The translations under genes and the position numbers were made by a program. 64,000 bases of DNA, taken from the NCBI RefSeq assembly GCF_015351595.1, contig NZ_JADKPT010000006.1, forward strand, positions 62,001 to 126,000, in the 5' to 3' direction. Of this stretch, positions 49,700-58,614 are shown piece after piece. The stretch is from Flavobacterium sp. LC2016-12. GTDB lineage: Bacteria > Bacteroidota > Bacteroidia > Flavobacteriales > Flavobacteriaceae. Below the pieces are notes generated by a model, which saw nothing but the letters and a program-made list of their open reading frames with translations, searched no databases and was not told the origin of the DNA. Numbering within the stretch: position 1 is the stretch's first letter; the number at the start of each line of letters is the position of its first letter.

Positions 49700-52084
49700 A
49701 TGAAAAACGCGATTCACGTTGGTTTTTGGGAAAAAGTAGCCCGAATCATTCTTAAAAACAGAATAACAATATTAGTTTTGGTTGCTGCCTTAACGGTTTT
49801 CCTTGGTTTTCAATGGAAAAACCTTGCTATGACGTATACTGAAGCCAACTTACTTCCTAAAAATCATATTGCAAATAAAGATTATCAAAAATTCCTTGAC
49901 AAATTTGGAGAAGAAGGAAACCTTGTTGTTATTGGTTTTCAGGATAAAAAATTCTTCACACCAAAGAATTATGCTGCCTGGAATGAATTGATGACAGGTT
50001 TGAAAAACTCAAAAGAAGTTGATCTGGTAGTTTCTTTAAATGATTTGAAAAAATTAGAGAAAGATACAATAAACCAAAAGTTTGTTCTTAAACCTTTTAT
50101 TGATCAAAGTAAAACTGTTGATCCGGCTTATTTGAAAACGGTTCAGCATGATTTATTCAACAATTTACCTTTTTACGAAGGATTACTTTTTAATAAAGAA
50201 AGCGGAAGTGTTCGTTCGGCAATTTACATAAACAAAGCACTTGTAAATACAGCTGAAAGAAAGACTTTTATCCTTGAAAATTTAGTTCCAAAGATTGATA
50301 AATTCGAGAAAACAACCGGAATCGATTTGAAAGTTTCGGGAATGCCATACATCAGAACGATCAACGCAGCAGATATGAAAGGCGAAATTGGTCTTTTTAT
50401 TGGCGCGGCTTTATTTACGGTTTCTTTGATTTTCTTTTTCTTTTTCCGTTCGTTCAGAGCAACATTTATTTCAATCTGTATTTTGATCGTTGGTGTAATC
50501 TGGTCGTTTGGAACACTTGGATTGTTTCATTATAAAATCACGATTTTAACGGCTATTATTCCGCCCTTAATTATCGTAATCGGAATTACGAATTGTATTT
50601 TCCTGATCAATAAATACCAGCAGGAAATTAAATTGCATAACAATCAGGCAAAAGCTTTACAGCGTATTATTTCTAAAATTGGAGTTTCGACTTTAATGAC
50701 GAATTTAACTACGGCGATAGGTTTTGCAACGTTTATGATTACCGGAAACGATTTGCTTTTTGAATTTGGTTTGGTCACTTCGATCAATGTGATTTCAGTG
50801 TATTTATTGACACTTTTAATTGTGCCGATTGTATACAGTTTCATGTCGCTTCCAAAAGAAAAACACCTTTATCACCTGACTAAAACGTACATTTCTACTT
50901 TATTGGATTTCGTAGAAAATGTGGTAAAAAACAAACGAAAAGTAATTTATACCATTTACGGTTTGCTTTTGGTTTTCAGTGTTATTGGAGTTTCACAAAT
51001 GAAAGTTTCAGGAAGTTTGATTGGTGAAATGCCAAAAAGCGCTTCTTTCTTTAAAGATATTTTATTCTACGAAAAAGAATTCAACGGAGTAATGCCGCTT
51101 GAAATCATGATTGATACTAAACACAAAAAAGGTGTTATGAAGGCGTCAACCATTCGTAAAATGGATGAGTTGCAAAATACAATTGAGGAAATGCCTGAAC
51201 TGGCAAAACCAGTTTCGATTGTGAATTTGGTTAAATATTCAAAACAGGCTTTTTATAACGGAAACCCGGAATATTATCAATTACCGACTTCGCAAGAGCA
51301 GACTTTTATTTTGGGTTATGCTAAAAATGCAACAAAAAACAGCAAAGAAAATTTAATGAAAGCTTATGTTGATTCGACTGGACAATATGCCCGAATCACC
51401 ACTTTCATGAAAGATATTGGTACCGATGAAATGGCGAAAGTCGAGAAAAAATTACATTCAAAAATTGATGAAATTTTCCCGAAAGACCGTTACGAAGTTA
51501 CCGTTACCGGAAAAGCATTGGTTTTCCAGAAAGGAACATCTTACCTGGTTGACAATTTAATTGAATCGCTGATTTTTGCGATTCTAGTGATTGCTATTTT
51601 GATGCTTTATTTATTTAGATCGTTCAAAATGGTTTTTGCATCGGTTATTACGAATGTTTTACCGCTTTGTATTACGTCCGGATTAATGGGTTATTTCGGA
51701 ATTCCGTTAAAACCTTCAACCATTTTAGTATTCAGTATTGCGTTTGGAATCTCGGTTGATAATGCGATTCAGTTTATGGCGAAATACAAACATGATTTAA
51801 TTCAAAGCAACGGGAAAGTAAAAAAATCGGTTTTCAGTGCGCTTAGAGAAACAGGAATCAGTACTTTCTATACATCAGTAGTTTTAATTTTAGGATTTGC
51901 TACTTTCACGCTTTCCAGTTTCAGCGGAACGATAGCCCTTGGTGGATTAATTTCCTGTACACTGGCATTTGCGATGTTTGCGAATTTATTGGTTTTACCG
52001 GCTTTGGTTTTGACTTTTGAGAAGAAAAAGGCTAAGAAAGAGGATTTGGAAGGATTGGAAGGAAACACTAATTTCACGAATTAG
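49700..52084 (+). CDS. RND/MMPL-family transporter
   Basis: 794 residues with twelve membrane helices in two halves, each half starting with one helix and a periplasmic loop of about 170 residues, followed by five helices. This matches the RND superfamily branch that includes HpnN and MmpL. Typical phrases are GEIGLFIGAALFTVSLIFFF, ITILTAIIPPLIIVIGITNC and FSIAFGISVDNAIQFMAKYK near residue 685 with the Asp of helix ten. It exports lipids or hopanoid-like molecules rather than drugs; the substrate is not readable. The last codons (NTNFTN) come from a GCCACGAATT-family repeat that overlaps the gene end. Confidence 0.9.
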   Translation: MKNAIHVGFWEKVARIILKNRITILVLVAALTVFLGFQWKNLAMTYTEANLLPKNHIANKDYQKFLDKFGEEGNLVVIGFQDKKFFTPKNYAAWNELMTGLKNSKEVDLVVSLNDLKKLEKDTINQKFVLKPFIDQSKTVDPAYLKTVQHDLFNNLPFYEGLLFNKESGSVRSAIYINKALVNTAERKTFILENLVPKIDKFEKTTGIDLKVSGMPYIRTINAADMKGEIGLFIGAALFTVSLIFFFFFRSFRATFISICILIVGVIWSFGTLGLFHYKITILTAIIPPLIIVIGITNCIFLINKYQQEIKLHNNQAKALQRIISKIGVSTLMTNLTTAIGFATFMITGNDLLFEFGLVTSINVISVYLLTLLIVPIVYSFMSLPKEKHLYHLTKTYISTLLDFVENVVKNKRKVIYTIYGLLLVFSVIGVSQMKVSGSLIGEMPKSASFFKDILFYEKEFNGVMPLEIMIDTKHKKGVMKASTIRKMDELQNTIEEMPELAKPVSIVNLVKYSKQAFYNGNPEYYQLPTSQEQTFILGYAKNATKNSKENLMKAYVDSTGQYARITTFMKDIGTDEMAKVEKKLHSKIDEIFPKDRYEVTVTGKALVFQKGTSYLVDNLIESLIFAILVIAILMLYLFRSFKMVFASVITNVLPLCITSGLMGYFGIPLKPSTILVFSIAFGISVDNAIQFMAKYKHDLIQSNGKVKKSVFSALRETGISTFYTSVVLILGFATFTLSSFSGTIALGGLISCTLAFAMFANLLVLPALVLTFEKKKAKKEDLEGLEGNTNFTN

Positions 52085-52093
52085 CACGGATTT
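52066..52093. repeat. Single arm of the GCCACGAATT repeat family, overlapping a coding end
   Basis: CACTAATTTCACGAATTAGC followed by ACGGATTT. It supplies the last codons and the stop codon of the RND gene, so part of the C-terminus is repeat-derived. Confidence 0.6.
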
Positions 52094-52111
52094 AAAAGGC
52101 TACAAAAATTG

Positions 52112-52420
52112 ATGAAGAAAAGTATAATAACTCTTGCATTTTTATTTTTGTACAATACAAATTGTCACGCTGAAGGACAAGACATTGGATTGAATGAATT
52201 AGCCAATATTATGAATCTGGTTCGCTCTATTGTTATTTTAATCAGTATTGTTTGCTATATCATAATTTCAAGATTTATTTTAAAATTGATATTGACAAAA
52301 AAGACGATAATAGTTTTTGGTAAAAAAATAAACAATAGTACTTTTCTAACCACAGCAGTAATAACCTTTTTATCAGTGATGTTTTTTGTAATGATTTTTT
52401 ATTTCTATTTTGAAGGTTAA
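52112..52420 (+). CDS. Small membrane protein, unknown function
   Basis: 102 residues from ATG 52112. Signal peptide or first helix MKKSIITLAFLFLYNTNCHA, then two membrane segments (about 35-60 and 76-100) with a basic loop KLILTKKTIIVFGKK between them. I do not recognise a family. It begins 27 bases after the RND gene and may be transcribed with it. Confidence 0.6.
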   Translation: MKKSIITLAFLFLYNTNCHAEGQDIGLNELANIMNLVRSIVILISIVCYIIISRFILKLILTKKTIIVFGKKINNSTFLTTAVITFLSVMFFVMIFYFYFEG

Positions 52421-52439
52421 ACAAGAATTGAAATACAAT

Positions 52440-52469
52440 CTTGTCATTCCAAGGAACGAGGAATGACAA
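52440..52469. repeat. Short palindrome TTGTCATTCC / GGAATGACAA
   Basis: Perfect 10-bp arms around AAGGAACGA. Typical of TCATTCC-type palindromes in flavobacterial intergenic regions; it could act as a weak terminator for the small gene upstream. Confidence 0.45.
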
Positions 52470-52513
52470 AAATGAGAGAAATGACAAAAAAACAAAAATT
52501 GCTTCTTTTGAAA

Positions 52514-52628
52514 ACTGGAGCCCTAGCCCTGATAGCAGCGGTATCCTTTTTAGGCAATTGGAAATATCTCGTTTACCGTAGACGTTCTGCCTAAAAAGAT
52601 ATAGCGGATAGCAGGAAACAGCTTCTAA
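52514..52628 (+). ncRNA. Long structured RNA-like element upstream of asnS
   Basis: An interrupted hairpin about 115 bases long: GGAGC with GCTTC at the ends, CCTGATAGC with GGATAGCAGG, and CTTTTTAGGCA with TGCCTAAAAAG near the tip, separated by bulges that read AGCGG on both sides. I have met very similar sequences (GGAGCCCTAGCCC ... AGCGGA...) between genes in many flavobacterial genomes, so it may be a family member of the Flavo-1 type or a long repeat hairpin. The Flavo-1 name is a guess. The strand is not certain because the pairing is nearly symmetric. Confidence 0.45.
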
Positions 52629-52645
52629 TTTTAATAATTATCGTT

Positions 52646-52653
52646 TATATTTG
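52646..52653 (+). promoter_or_regulatory. -7 box TATATTTG of asnS
   Basis: Perfect TAnnTTTG, 46 bases before ATG 52699. It lies downstream of the structured element, so that element is probably not in the asnS mRNA. Confidence 0.6.
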
Positions 52654-52698
52654 CAGTTATTGCACAACAAATAATTTAATTTCAACATTATATATAAA

Positions 52699-54144
52699 AT
52701 GAAACACACAAAAGTTAAAGACTTATTAAACAGTACGACGACGCTACAGGAAGTGAATGCAAAAGGATGGGTGAGAACTTTTAGAAATAATCAGTTCATC
52801 GCGCTTAATGACGGTTCTACCATTAATAATATACAATGTGTTGTTGATTTTGAAAATACACCGGAAGAAACTTTAAAAAGAATCACAACCGGAGCTGCAG
52901 TTTCTGTAATTGGAACTTTGGTTGAAAGCAAAGGTGCGGGTCAGAAATATGAGATTCAGGTTAAAACGCTTGAAATCCTTGGAGATTCTGATGCTGAGAA
53001 ATTCCCAATGCAGCCTAAAAAACACTCTTTAGAATTTTTAAGAGAAAATGCACATTTACGTGTTCGTACTAATGCTTTTGGAGCCATTATGCGTGTGCGT
53101 TCAGTATTGTCATTTGCAGTTCATAAATACTTTCAGGATAAAGGTTTTGTGTATGTAAATACGCCAATCATTACGGGTTCTGACGCTGAAGGTGCAGGAG
53201 AAATGTTTAAAGTTACGGCGTTGCCTTTCGACAATACACCAAGAACGGAAGACGGAAAAGTAAATTACAAAGAAGATTTCTTCGGAAAAGAAACGAACTT
53301 AACGGTTTCTGGACAATTAGAAGGAGAAACTTTCGCAATGGCTTTGGGTCAGATTTATACTTTTGGACCAACTTTTAGGGCAGAGAATTCAAACACTTCT
53401 CGTCACTTGGCAGAGTTTTGGATGATCGAGCCGGAAGTTGCTTTCAACGACCTTGACGACAACATGGATTTGGCTGAAGATTTTATTCAGTACGTAATTA
53501 AATATGCTTTAGACAACTGTAAAGACGATTTGAAATTTTTGGAAGGAAGGCTTTTAGAAGAAGAAAAATCAAAACCTCAGGCAGAAAGAAGCGAAATGGC
53601 TTTGTTAGAGAAATTGAATTTCGTTTTGGAGAACAATTTCAAACGTGTTTCTTATACAGAAGCAATTGATATTTTAAGAGATTCAACTCCAAATAAAAAG
53701 AAAAAATTCAGCTACATCATTGAAGAATGGGGAGCTGATTTACAATCGGAACACGAGCGTTATTTAGTGGAAAAACACTTTAAATGTCCGGTAATTTTAT
53801 ACGATTACCCGGCAAACATTAAAGCGTTTTACATGCGTCTGAATGACAACACAGAACCTGGAAGAGAAACGGTTCGTGCAATGGATATCCTTTTCCCAGG
53901 AATTGGAGAAATCGTTGGTGGTTCTGAAAGAGAAGAGCGTTACGATGTTTTGGTAGAGAAAATGAAAGCCTTAGATATCGACGAAGAAGAATTATACTGG
54001 TATTTAGACACCAGAAGATTTGGTTCTGCAACACACGCAGGTTTCGGTTTAGGATTTGAGCGTTTGGTATTGTTTGTAACAGGTATGACCAACATCAGAG
54101 ACGTAATTCCTTTCCCGAGAACTCCAGGAAACGCAGAGTTTTAA
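52699..54144 (+). CDS. asnS: Asparaginyl-tRNA synthetase
   Basis: Class II enzyme that charges tRNA-Asn. 481 residues: an N-terminal OB-fold anticodon-binding domain (residues 1-110, [17 protein letters not shown]), then the catalytic domain with [21 protein letters not shown] (motif 2 region) near 150, [20 protein letters not shown] near 235 and [20 protein letters not shown] near 450 as motif 3. Length fits bacterial AsnRS. rpoN follows after about 150 bases of tandem repeats. Confidence 0.97.
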   Translation: MKHTKVKDLLNSTTTLQEVNAKGWVRTFRNNQFIALNDGSTINNIQCVVDFENTPEETLKRITTGAAVSVIGTLVESKGAGQKYEIQVKTLEILGDSDAEKFPMQPKKHSLEFLRENAHLRVRTNAFGAIMRVRSVLSFAVHKYFQDKGFVYVNTPIITGSDAEGAGEMFKVTALPFDNTPRTEDGKVNYKEDFFGKETNLTVSGQLEGETFAMALGQIYTFGPTFRAENSNTSRHLAEFWMIEPEVAFNDLDDNMDLAEDFIQYVIKYALDNCKDDLKFLEGRLLEEEKSKPQAERSEMALLEKLNFVLENNFKRVSYTEAIDILRDSTPNKKKKFSYIIEEWGADLQSEHERYLVEKHFKCPVILYDYPANIKAFYMRLNDNTEPGRETVRAMDILFPGIGEIVGGSEREERYDVLVEKMKALDIDEEELYWYLDTRRFGSATHAGFGLGFERLVLFVTGMTNIRDVIPFPRTPGNAEF

Positions 54145-54158
54145 TCTTTTGTTTAAAA

Positions 54159-54280
54159 AAGTTTCAAGTTTCAGGTTTCAAGTTATTGGAACTTGAACTA
54201 AAATAATAATATTTGTTTCAGGTTTCAGGTTTCAGGTTGTTCGACGTTCAGCAACCTGAAACTTGAAACTTGAAACTTTT
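54159..54280. repeat. GTTTCAG heptamer tandem repeats in inverted arrangement
   Basis: AGTTTCAAGTTTCAGGTTTC (from 54160), three GTTTCAG units (about 54214-54235) and the inverse CCTGAAACTTGAAACTTG (from 54255) form a long hairpin. It fills most of the gap between asnS and rpoN. Confidence 0.7.
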
Positions 54281-54291
54281 AACAAAAATAA

Positions 54292-55752
54292 ATGCTAAAG
54301 CAATTTTTAAATTTAAAATTATCACAAAAATTATCTCCACAGCAAATTCAGCTGATGAAGTTAATTCAATTGCCTACGCAAGCTTTTGAGCAACGTTTAT
54401 TAGAAGAAATGAACGAAAATCCGGCTTTGGAAGCTGGTAAAGAAGACGAATACGAAGCCGATGAATTCGCTAATGAAGACTACGACGATTATGATGATGC
54501 AGAATCAGACAGAATCGAAGCAGACGACATTAATATAGACGAATATCTAAGCGACGACGATACTCCGGATTATAAAACTCAGGTTAACAATTATAGTGAA
54601 GACGAGGAACGCGAAACGCCTTTTGCATCGCCAATTAGTTTTCATCAGGATTTAATCAATCAGTTGAATACTTTTATTCTGAACGATGAAGAGCGTGAAA
54701 TCGCTGAATTCCTTGTTGGAAGTATTGATGATATGGGTTACATCCGCAGAAGCGTTGCTGATATGGTGGACGACATGGCCTTTACTCAGGGAATTTATAC
54801 TGATGAAGCAATGGTTGAAAAAATGCTGCATGTTATTCACGAACTGGAACCTTCGGGAGTTGGTGCGCGTGACTTACAGGAATGTTTGTTATTGCAGTTA
54901 AAGCACAAAACACCAACGGAATATGTTGATTTAGCGATTGATATTATCGAGAATCAGTTTGATGCTTTTACCAAAAAACATTACGATAAATTATTGCAGA
55001 AATATGCGGTTTCGAACGAACAGCTTAAAAAAGCGATTCACGAAATTGAAAGATTAAACCCAAAACCGGGCGGATCATATACCGGAAACAATAAAGTTAC
55101 AGAAAATGTAGTTCCTGATTTTGCCATCAGAATTGTGGATGGCGAACTGGAACTGACTTTAAACGGAAGAAATGCTCCGTCGTTGCACGTTTCTAAGGAT
55201 TATCAGGAAATGATGCAGACGTACAAAGATTCTCGTGATAAATCGTCGGCTCAGAAAGATGCAGTTCAGTTTATCAAGCAAAAACTGGATTCGGCTAAAT
55301 GGTTTATCGATGCGATCAGACAACGTCAGGAAACGTTATTTGTTACGATGAATGCGATTATGCATTATCAGGAAGAATACTTTTTAGACGGCGACGAAAC
55401 CAAACTAAAACCAATGATCTTAAAAGACATTGCGGATATGGTTGGATTGGATATTTCGACGATTTCTCGTGTTGCCAACAGTAAATATGTGGAGACGCCA
55501 TACGGAACAAAACTGATTAAAGAGTTTTTCTCTGAAGCAATGAAAAATGACCAGGGTGAAGATGTTTCGACTTTAGAAATCAAAAAAATCCTTAAAAATA
55601 CGATTGAAGAAGAAGACAAAAAGAAACCTTTGCCAGACGATCAATTAGCAGAAATCTTAAAAGAAAAAGGGTATCCGATTGCGAGAAGAACGATTGCAAA
55701 ATACCGTGAACAATTGGATATTCCGGTTGCGAGAATGAGGAAGAAGATTTAG
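54292..55752 (+). CDS. rpoN: RNA polymerase sigma-54 factor
   Basis: Directs RNA polymerase to -24/-12 promoters in an activator-dependent way. 486 residues: N-terminal Gln-rich activator-interaction region (LKLSQKLSPQQIQLMKLIQL), an acidic linker of about 70 residues (EDEYEADEFANEDYDDYDD...), the core-binding domain, a helix-turn-helix near residues 370-400 (LKDIADMVGLDISTISRVAN, then KYVETPYG), and the RpoN box ARRTIAKYREQLDIP near residue 465. Its target promoters would need bacterial enhancer-binding proteins, none of which is in the window. Confidence 0.96.
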   Translation: MLKQFLNLKLSQKLSPQQIQLMKLIQLPTQAFEQRLLEEMNENPALEAGKEDEYEADEFANEDYDDYDDAESDRIEADDINIDEYLSDDDTPDYKTQVNNYSEDEERETPFASPISFHQDLINQLNTFILNDEEREIAEFLVGSIDDMGYIRRSVADMVDDMAFTQGIYTDEAMVEKMLHVIHELEPSGVGARDLQECLLLQLKHKTPTEYVDLAIDIIENQFDAFTKKHYDKLLQKYAVSNEQLKKAIHEIERLNPKPGGSYTGNNKVTENVVPDFAIRIVDGELELTLNGRNAPSLHVSKDYQEMMQTYKDSRDKSSAQKDAVQFIKQKLDSAKWFIDAIRQRQETLFVTMNAIMHYQEEYFLDGDETKLKPMILKDIADMVGLDISTISRVANSKYVETPYGTKLIKEFFSEAMKNDQGEDVSTLEIKKILKNTIEEEDKKKPLPDDQLAEILKEKGYPIARRTIAKYREQLDIPVARMRKKI

Positions 55753-55760
55753 GTTTATTC

Positions 55761-55788
55761 TAACATTAAGAGATTAAGATAAATTAAG
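55761..55788. repeat. Single arm of the CATTAAGAGATTAAGA family
   Basis: TAACATTAAGAGATTAAGAT, nine bases after the rpoN stop. The other copies are at 14138-14159 and 27851-27954. Confidence 0.6.
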
Positions 55789-55806
55789 TTTATTATGCCA
55801 AATAGC

Positions 55807-55843
55807 AAACCTAACAGGTTTTGAAAACCTGTTAGGTTTTTTT
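55807..55843 (+). terminator. Rho-independent terminator after rpoN
   Basis: AAACCTAACAGGTTTT, then AAAACCTGTTAGGTTT and a T run. A 15-bp stem. Confidence 0.9.
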
Positions 55844-55863
55844 GTGACTTGCATACAAAAACA

Positions 55864-55895
55864 AAACCCGACAATTTTTTGAATTTGTCGGGTTT
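55864..55895. terminator. Second hairpin terminator in the rpoN-membrane protein gap
   Basis: AAACCCGACAA and TTGTCGGGTTT, an 11-bp stem with a 10-base loop. Same family as 28876-28903. Confidence 0.65.
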
Positions 55896-55962
55896 GTTAT
55901 TTACAAGAATTTGTATAATTATTATATCATTCGGAAAATTTTAAAAATCAATTTCCCTAAAT

Positions 55963-56064
55963 AAACTGGACTGAAGTCCAGCCCTACAATATGGTTCGAG
56001 CCGAAGGCTCTTTATAGTTCCGGAGGAACATATTATATTGTAGAGCTGGACTTCAGTCCAGTTT
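55963..56064. repeat. REP-like mirrored element with four hairpins
   Basis: AAACTGGACTGAAGTCCAG at one end and CTGGACTTCAGTCCAGTTT at the other are inverted copies, each able to form its own hairpin. Between them GAGCCGAAGGCTC and GTTCCGGAGGAAC form two more. The remaining part of the gap 55753-56130 consists of terminators; no gene is seen. Confidence 0.75.
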
Positions 56065-56075
56065 AGACAAAGCAA

Positions 56076-56105
56076 AAACCCGACAAATTTAAAATCTGTC
56101 GGATT
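56076..56105 (-). terminator. Terminator of the tdk-membrane protein operon
   Basis: On the - strand AAATCCGACAGATTT and AAATTTGTCGGGTTT pair, followed by T residues. It follows the stop codon of the 148-residue membrane protein. Confidence 0.75.
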
Positions 56106-56130
56106 TGTTTTTTATATCTAAATCTCTAAA

Positions 56131-56577
56131 TTATTTATATTGATCCGGTAATATTTTCACATCAAACAAAAAAACATTTTTTTTGTCTTTGTAACTATAA
56201 ACCAGTGTATAATCATTGTCACGAAAAACCTGAAGTCCTGGATTTTCTTTTGCAGTACTGATCAAACTTTTTTCGATTTCAATCTTTATTACCTCAATCT
56301 CTGCAGATTCTTTTTCTACATTCAGCAATGTCAAATTGTATTGAACCGTTTTTTCGTCAGGTAAATTAGGCAAGCTTACACTATCTAACCGAATGCCTTC
56401 CTGAATTTTCAGCGGACAATTTTTATTGTATTTTGAAACTATTTCTTTTACTTCAGTTTTTGTTTCAACGGTTGTTTCAGAAAGAAAAAACTGAAAATAA
56501 ACCGCTAAAGCCACTGCAACTCCAATTACACCTACTACTAGGATATTTTGTTTTCTTCTATTTTTCTTGTCCTGCAT
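56131..56577 (-). CDS. Single-helix membrane protein, unknown function
   Basis: 148 residues. A basic N-terminus (MQDKKNRRKQN) and one membrane helix near residues 12-32 (ILVVGVIGVAVALAVYFQFF) anchor a periplasmic domain of about 110 residues that includes CPLKIQEGIRLDSVSLPN and TLLNVEKESAEIEVIKIEIE. It has no recognised domain. It lies 20 bases downstream of tdk in the same direction, probably one operon. Confidence 0.75.
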   Translation of the reverse strand: MQDKKNRRKQNILVVGVIGVAVALAVYFQFFLSETTVETKTEVKEIVSKYNKNCPLKIQEGIRLDSVSLPNLPDEKTVQYNLTLLNVEKESAEIEVIKIEIEKSLISTAKENPGLQVFRDNDYTLVYSYKDKKNVFLFDVKILPDQYK

Positions 56578-56597
56578 TGTTGATTGTGGCTTAAAAT

Positions 56598-57188
56598 CTA
56601 TTTCTCCTGACTCTTTTTCATTGCATTATAATAGGCAGCACGACTCAACGGCTCGTATTCTTCCGTTTCGCCCAACATCACCAATTTATCATTATCCGTT
56701 TTACGGAAACTATAATTGGCCAAATTTCCGGTTCTCGTGCAAACAGCGTGAACTTTAGTCACATATTCGGCTGTAGCCATAAGTGCCGGCATGGGTCCAA
56801 AAGGATTTCCTTTAAAGTCCATATCAAGTCCTGCTACTATCACACGGATTCCCTGATTGGCAAGATCATTACAAACGGTAACAATTTCATCATCAAAAAA
56901 CTGTGCTTCGTCAATTCCGATAACATCGCATCCTTGTGCTAAAATAGCAATATTGGCTGCTGCCGGAACGGGAGTCGAGCGAATTTCGTTGGAATCATGC
57001 GATACCACCATTTCGTCATGATAGCGGGTATCAATAGCAGGTTTAAAGATTTCGACTTTTTGTTTGGCAAATTGGGCGCGTTTTAATCTGCGGATTAACT
57101 CCTCGGTTTTACCCGAAAACATTGATCCACAAATAACTTCAATCCAACCAAATTGTTCTTTGTGATTTACTGTATTTTCGAGAAACAT
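56598..57188 (-). CDS. tdk: Thymidine kinase, type II
   Basis: Salvages thymidine by phosphorylation to dTMP. 196 residues: P-loop [18 protein letters not shown] near residues 22-39, DEAQFFDDE near 94, and [10 protein letters not shown] with a lasso loop ending in [12 protein letters not shown]. The zinc-binding cysteine pairs of the E. coli and human enzymes are missing: the first pair reads AVCTRTG with one Cys and the second is absent. This occurs in some bacterial Tdk proteins and may be normal for the group. Upstream is a long divergent gap to a Glu-rich gene. Confidence 0.94.
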   Translation of the reverse strand: MFLENTVNHKEQFGWIEVICGSMFSGKTEELIRRLKRAQFAKQKVEIFKPAIDTRYHDEMVVSHDSNEIRSTPVPAAANIAILAQGCDVIGIDEAQFFDDEIVTVCNDLANQGIRVIVAGLDMDFKGNPFGPMPALMATAEYVTKVHAVCTRTGNLANYSFRKTDNDKLVMLGETEEYEPLSRAAYYNAMKKSQEK

Positions 57189-57425
57189 TTTGTATTTTTC
57201 TACCTTTAAAAATGAATAGTTTTTATTACTTTGTACTGGTAATAAATCGACGTGAAAAATTGCTGTTTTTACACTTTTTCAAAAGTAGAAAATTTTTATC
57301 AAATCGGAGATTCGCAATCGCTTATTAACAGAAATAAAAAAAAATCTTGTTGATTTCTTTCCGTAATAAAGACATTCAATTACAAAACATATAAATTACC
57401 CCTATTCACTATAATTTCAACAGCT

Positions 57426-58505
57426 ATGAAAAAAAAATTGGAAGCCGATTTAATCAGCATTGCACATCGAATTTTAAAACTTAAAAACAAATCCGATATC
57501 AATCAATTGTATCTTGAAACGCAGAAATTATATGAGAAACTGGCGGTTTTAAAATTTATAGACGAAAACTTCGAAGGCGCAAAACCAACAATCAGCCACG
57601 GTGAAATCACTTCTCAAATTGAAACTATTTTTGAAAAAGAAGAAATAACTCCGACGGAAATTAAAGAAGATGCACCAATTATTGCTGAAGAAACTGTAGT
57701 TAAAGAAACTCCTGAACCAGTGATTGCAGAAGAAATAGTTGCTGAAATTCCGGAAGAAATAACTCCGGAACCTGCTGAAGAAGCTATCGAAGAACCGATT
57801 GCTGAAACAATTCAAGAGCCGGAAGCTGTTACTGAAACGGAGGAAGTTGAAACAATTGAGGAAACTAAAACTGTCGAAAGTGTTAAAGATCCAATTATTG
57901 AAAAAATCAACGAAGCTGTTCTTGAAGCTAAAAAGACAATCGAAGCAAATAGAGATCTTTCGTTTAAAACAAGCAGTGATATAAACCCAATTCCGGATTT
58001 TAAACCCGCTTTTGAATTAGATAAGTCAGAAGAAAAAATTGAAGAGAAAGAAGAACCAAAAATTCAAACTACATCAAAATCAAATCCGCTTCCTCTTGCA
58101 TTTGAAGATTTCGGAATTAATTATGCCGATGCGCAGTTTGTAAAAGTGGACAGTTTTGAAGCGGTTCCTTCATCTTCTTTTCCATCACTTAATGAAATTC
58201 AAGAGACCACAATTGAAACAGAGATCCTGGAAACACCGGCTGAACCAAAAGCGGTAACATTAAACGAAAAACTGGCAAAAGGTTTTCATATTGATTTGAA
58301 CGACCGAATTGCTTTCACTAAAAACCTTTTCGGAAACAGTGCTGAAGATTACAGCCGTGTTTTAAATCAATTATTGACTTTTGATACTTACGGAGAAGCG
58401 CAGGAATTTATCGAAAATATGGTAAAACCAGATTATAACAATTGGGAAGGAAAAGACGATTATGCTGAGCGTTTTCTTGGAATTGTAGAGAAAAAATTCT
58501 CATAA
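57426..58505 (+). CDS. Conserved Glu-rich protein with structured ends, unknown function
   Basis: 359 residues without signal peptide or membrane segment. Residues 1-60 form a helical domain (LEADLISIAHRILKLKNKSD), residues about 65-150 are a highly acidic tract rich in Glu, Pro, Ile, Thr and Val (EEITPEPAEEAIEEPIAETI), and the last 75 or so form a compact helical domain (LNDRIAFTKNLFGNSAEDYS, LTFDTYGEAQEFIEN) that is conserved in Flavobacteriia as far as I can recall. It looks like a cytoplasmic linker protein. It lies between tdk (divergent) and rsmI (same direction), separated from rsmI by a repeat. Confidence 0.75.
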   Translation: MKKKLEADLISIAHRILKLKNKSDINQLYLETQKLYEKLAVLKFIDENFEGAKPTISHGEITSQIETIFEKEEITPTEIKEDAPIIAEETVVKETPEPVIAEEIVAEIPEEITPEPAEEAIEEPIAETIQEPEAVTETEEVETIEETKTVESVKDPIIEKINEAVLEAKKTIEANRDLSFKTSSDINPIPDFKPAFELDKSEEKIEEKEEPKIQTTSKSNPLPLAFEDFGINYADAQFVKVDSFEAVPSSSFPSLNEIQETTIETEILETPAEPKAVTLNEKLAKGFHIDLNDRIAFTKNLFGNSAEDYSRVLNQLLTFDTYGEAQEFIENMVKPDYNNWEGKDDYAERFLGIVEKKFS

Positions 58506-58511
58506 AAATAA

Positions 58512-58600
58512 AACACAGATTTCACGAATTAGCACAAATTTTTTATTTGTGAAATTTTTACAAACACTAAGAATCCGTGTAAATTCGTGAAATTAGTGTT
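58512..58600. repeat. Inverted repeat of the GCCACGAATT family
   Basis: AACACAGATTTCACGAATT (58512-58530) and AATTCGTGAAATTAGTGTT (58582-58600) are inverted with two mismatches. It fills the gap between the Glu-rich gene and rsmI. Confidence 0.65.
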
Positions 58601-58614
58601 ATAAATAAATAACT

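Noticed and set aside
54159..54280. CRISPR-like array
   Set aside because: Units are seven bases without unique spacers, and no cas genes are in the window.
57549..57815. 88-codon Phe/Asn-rich frame on the - strand
   Set aside because: Shadow of the Glu-rich gene; GAA and AAA codons read backward as TTC and TTT.
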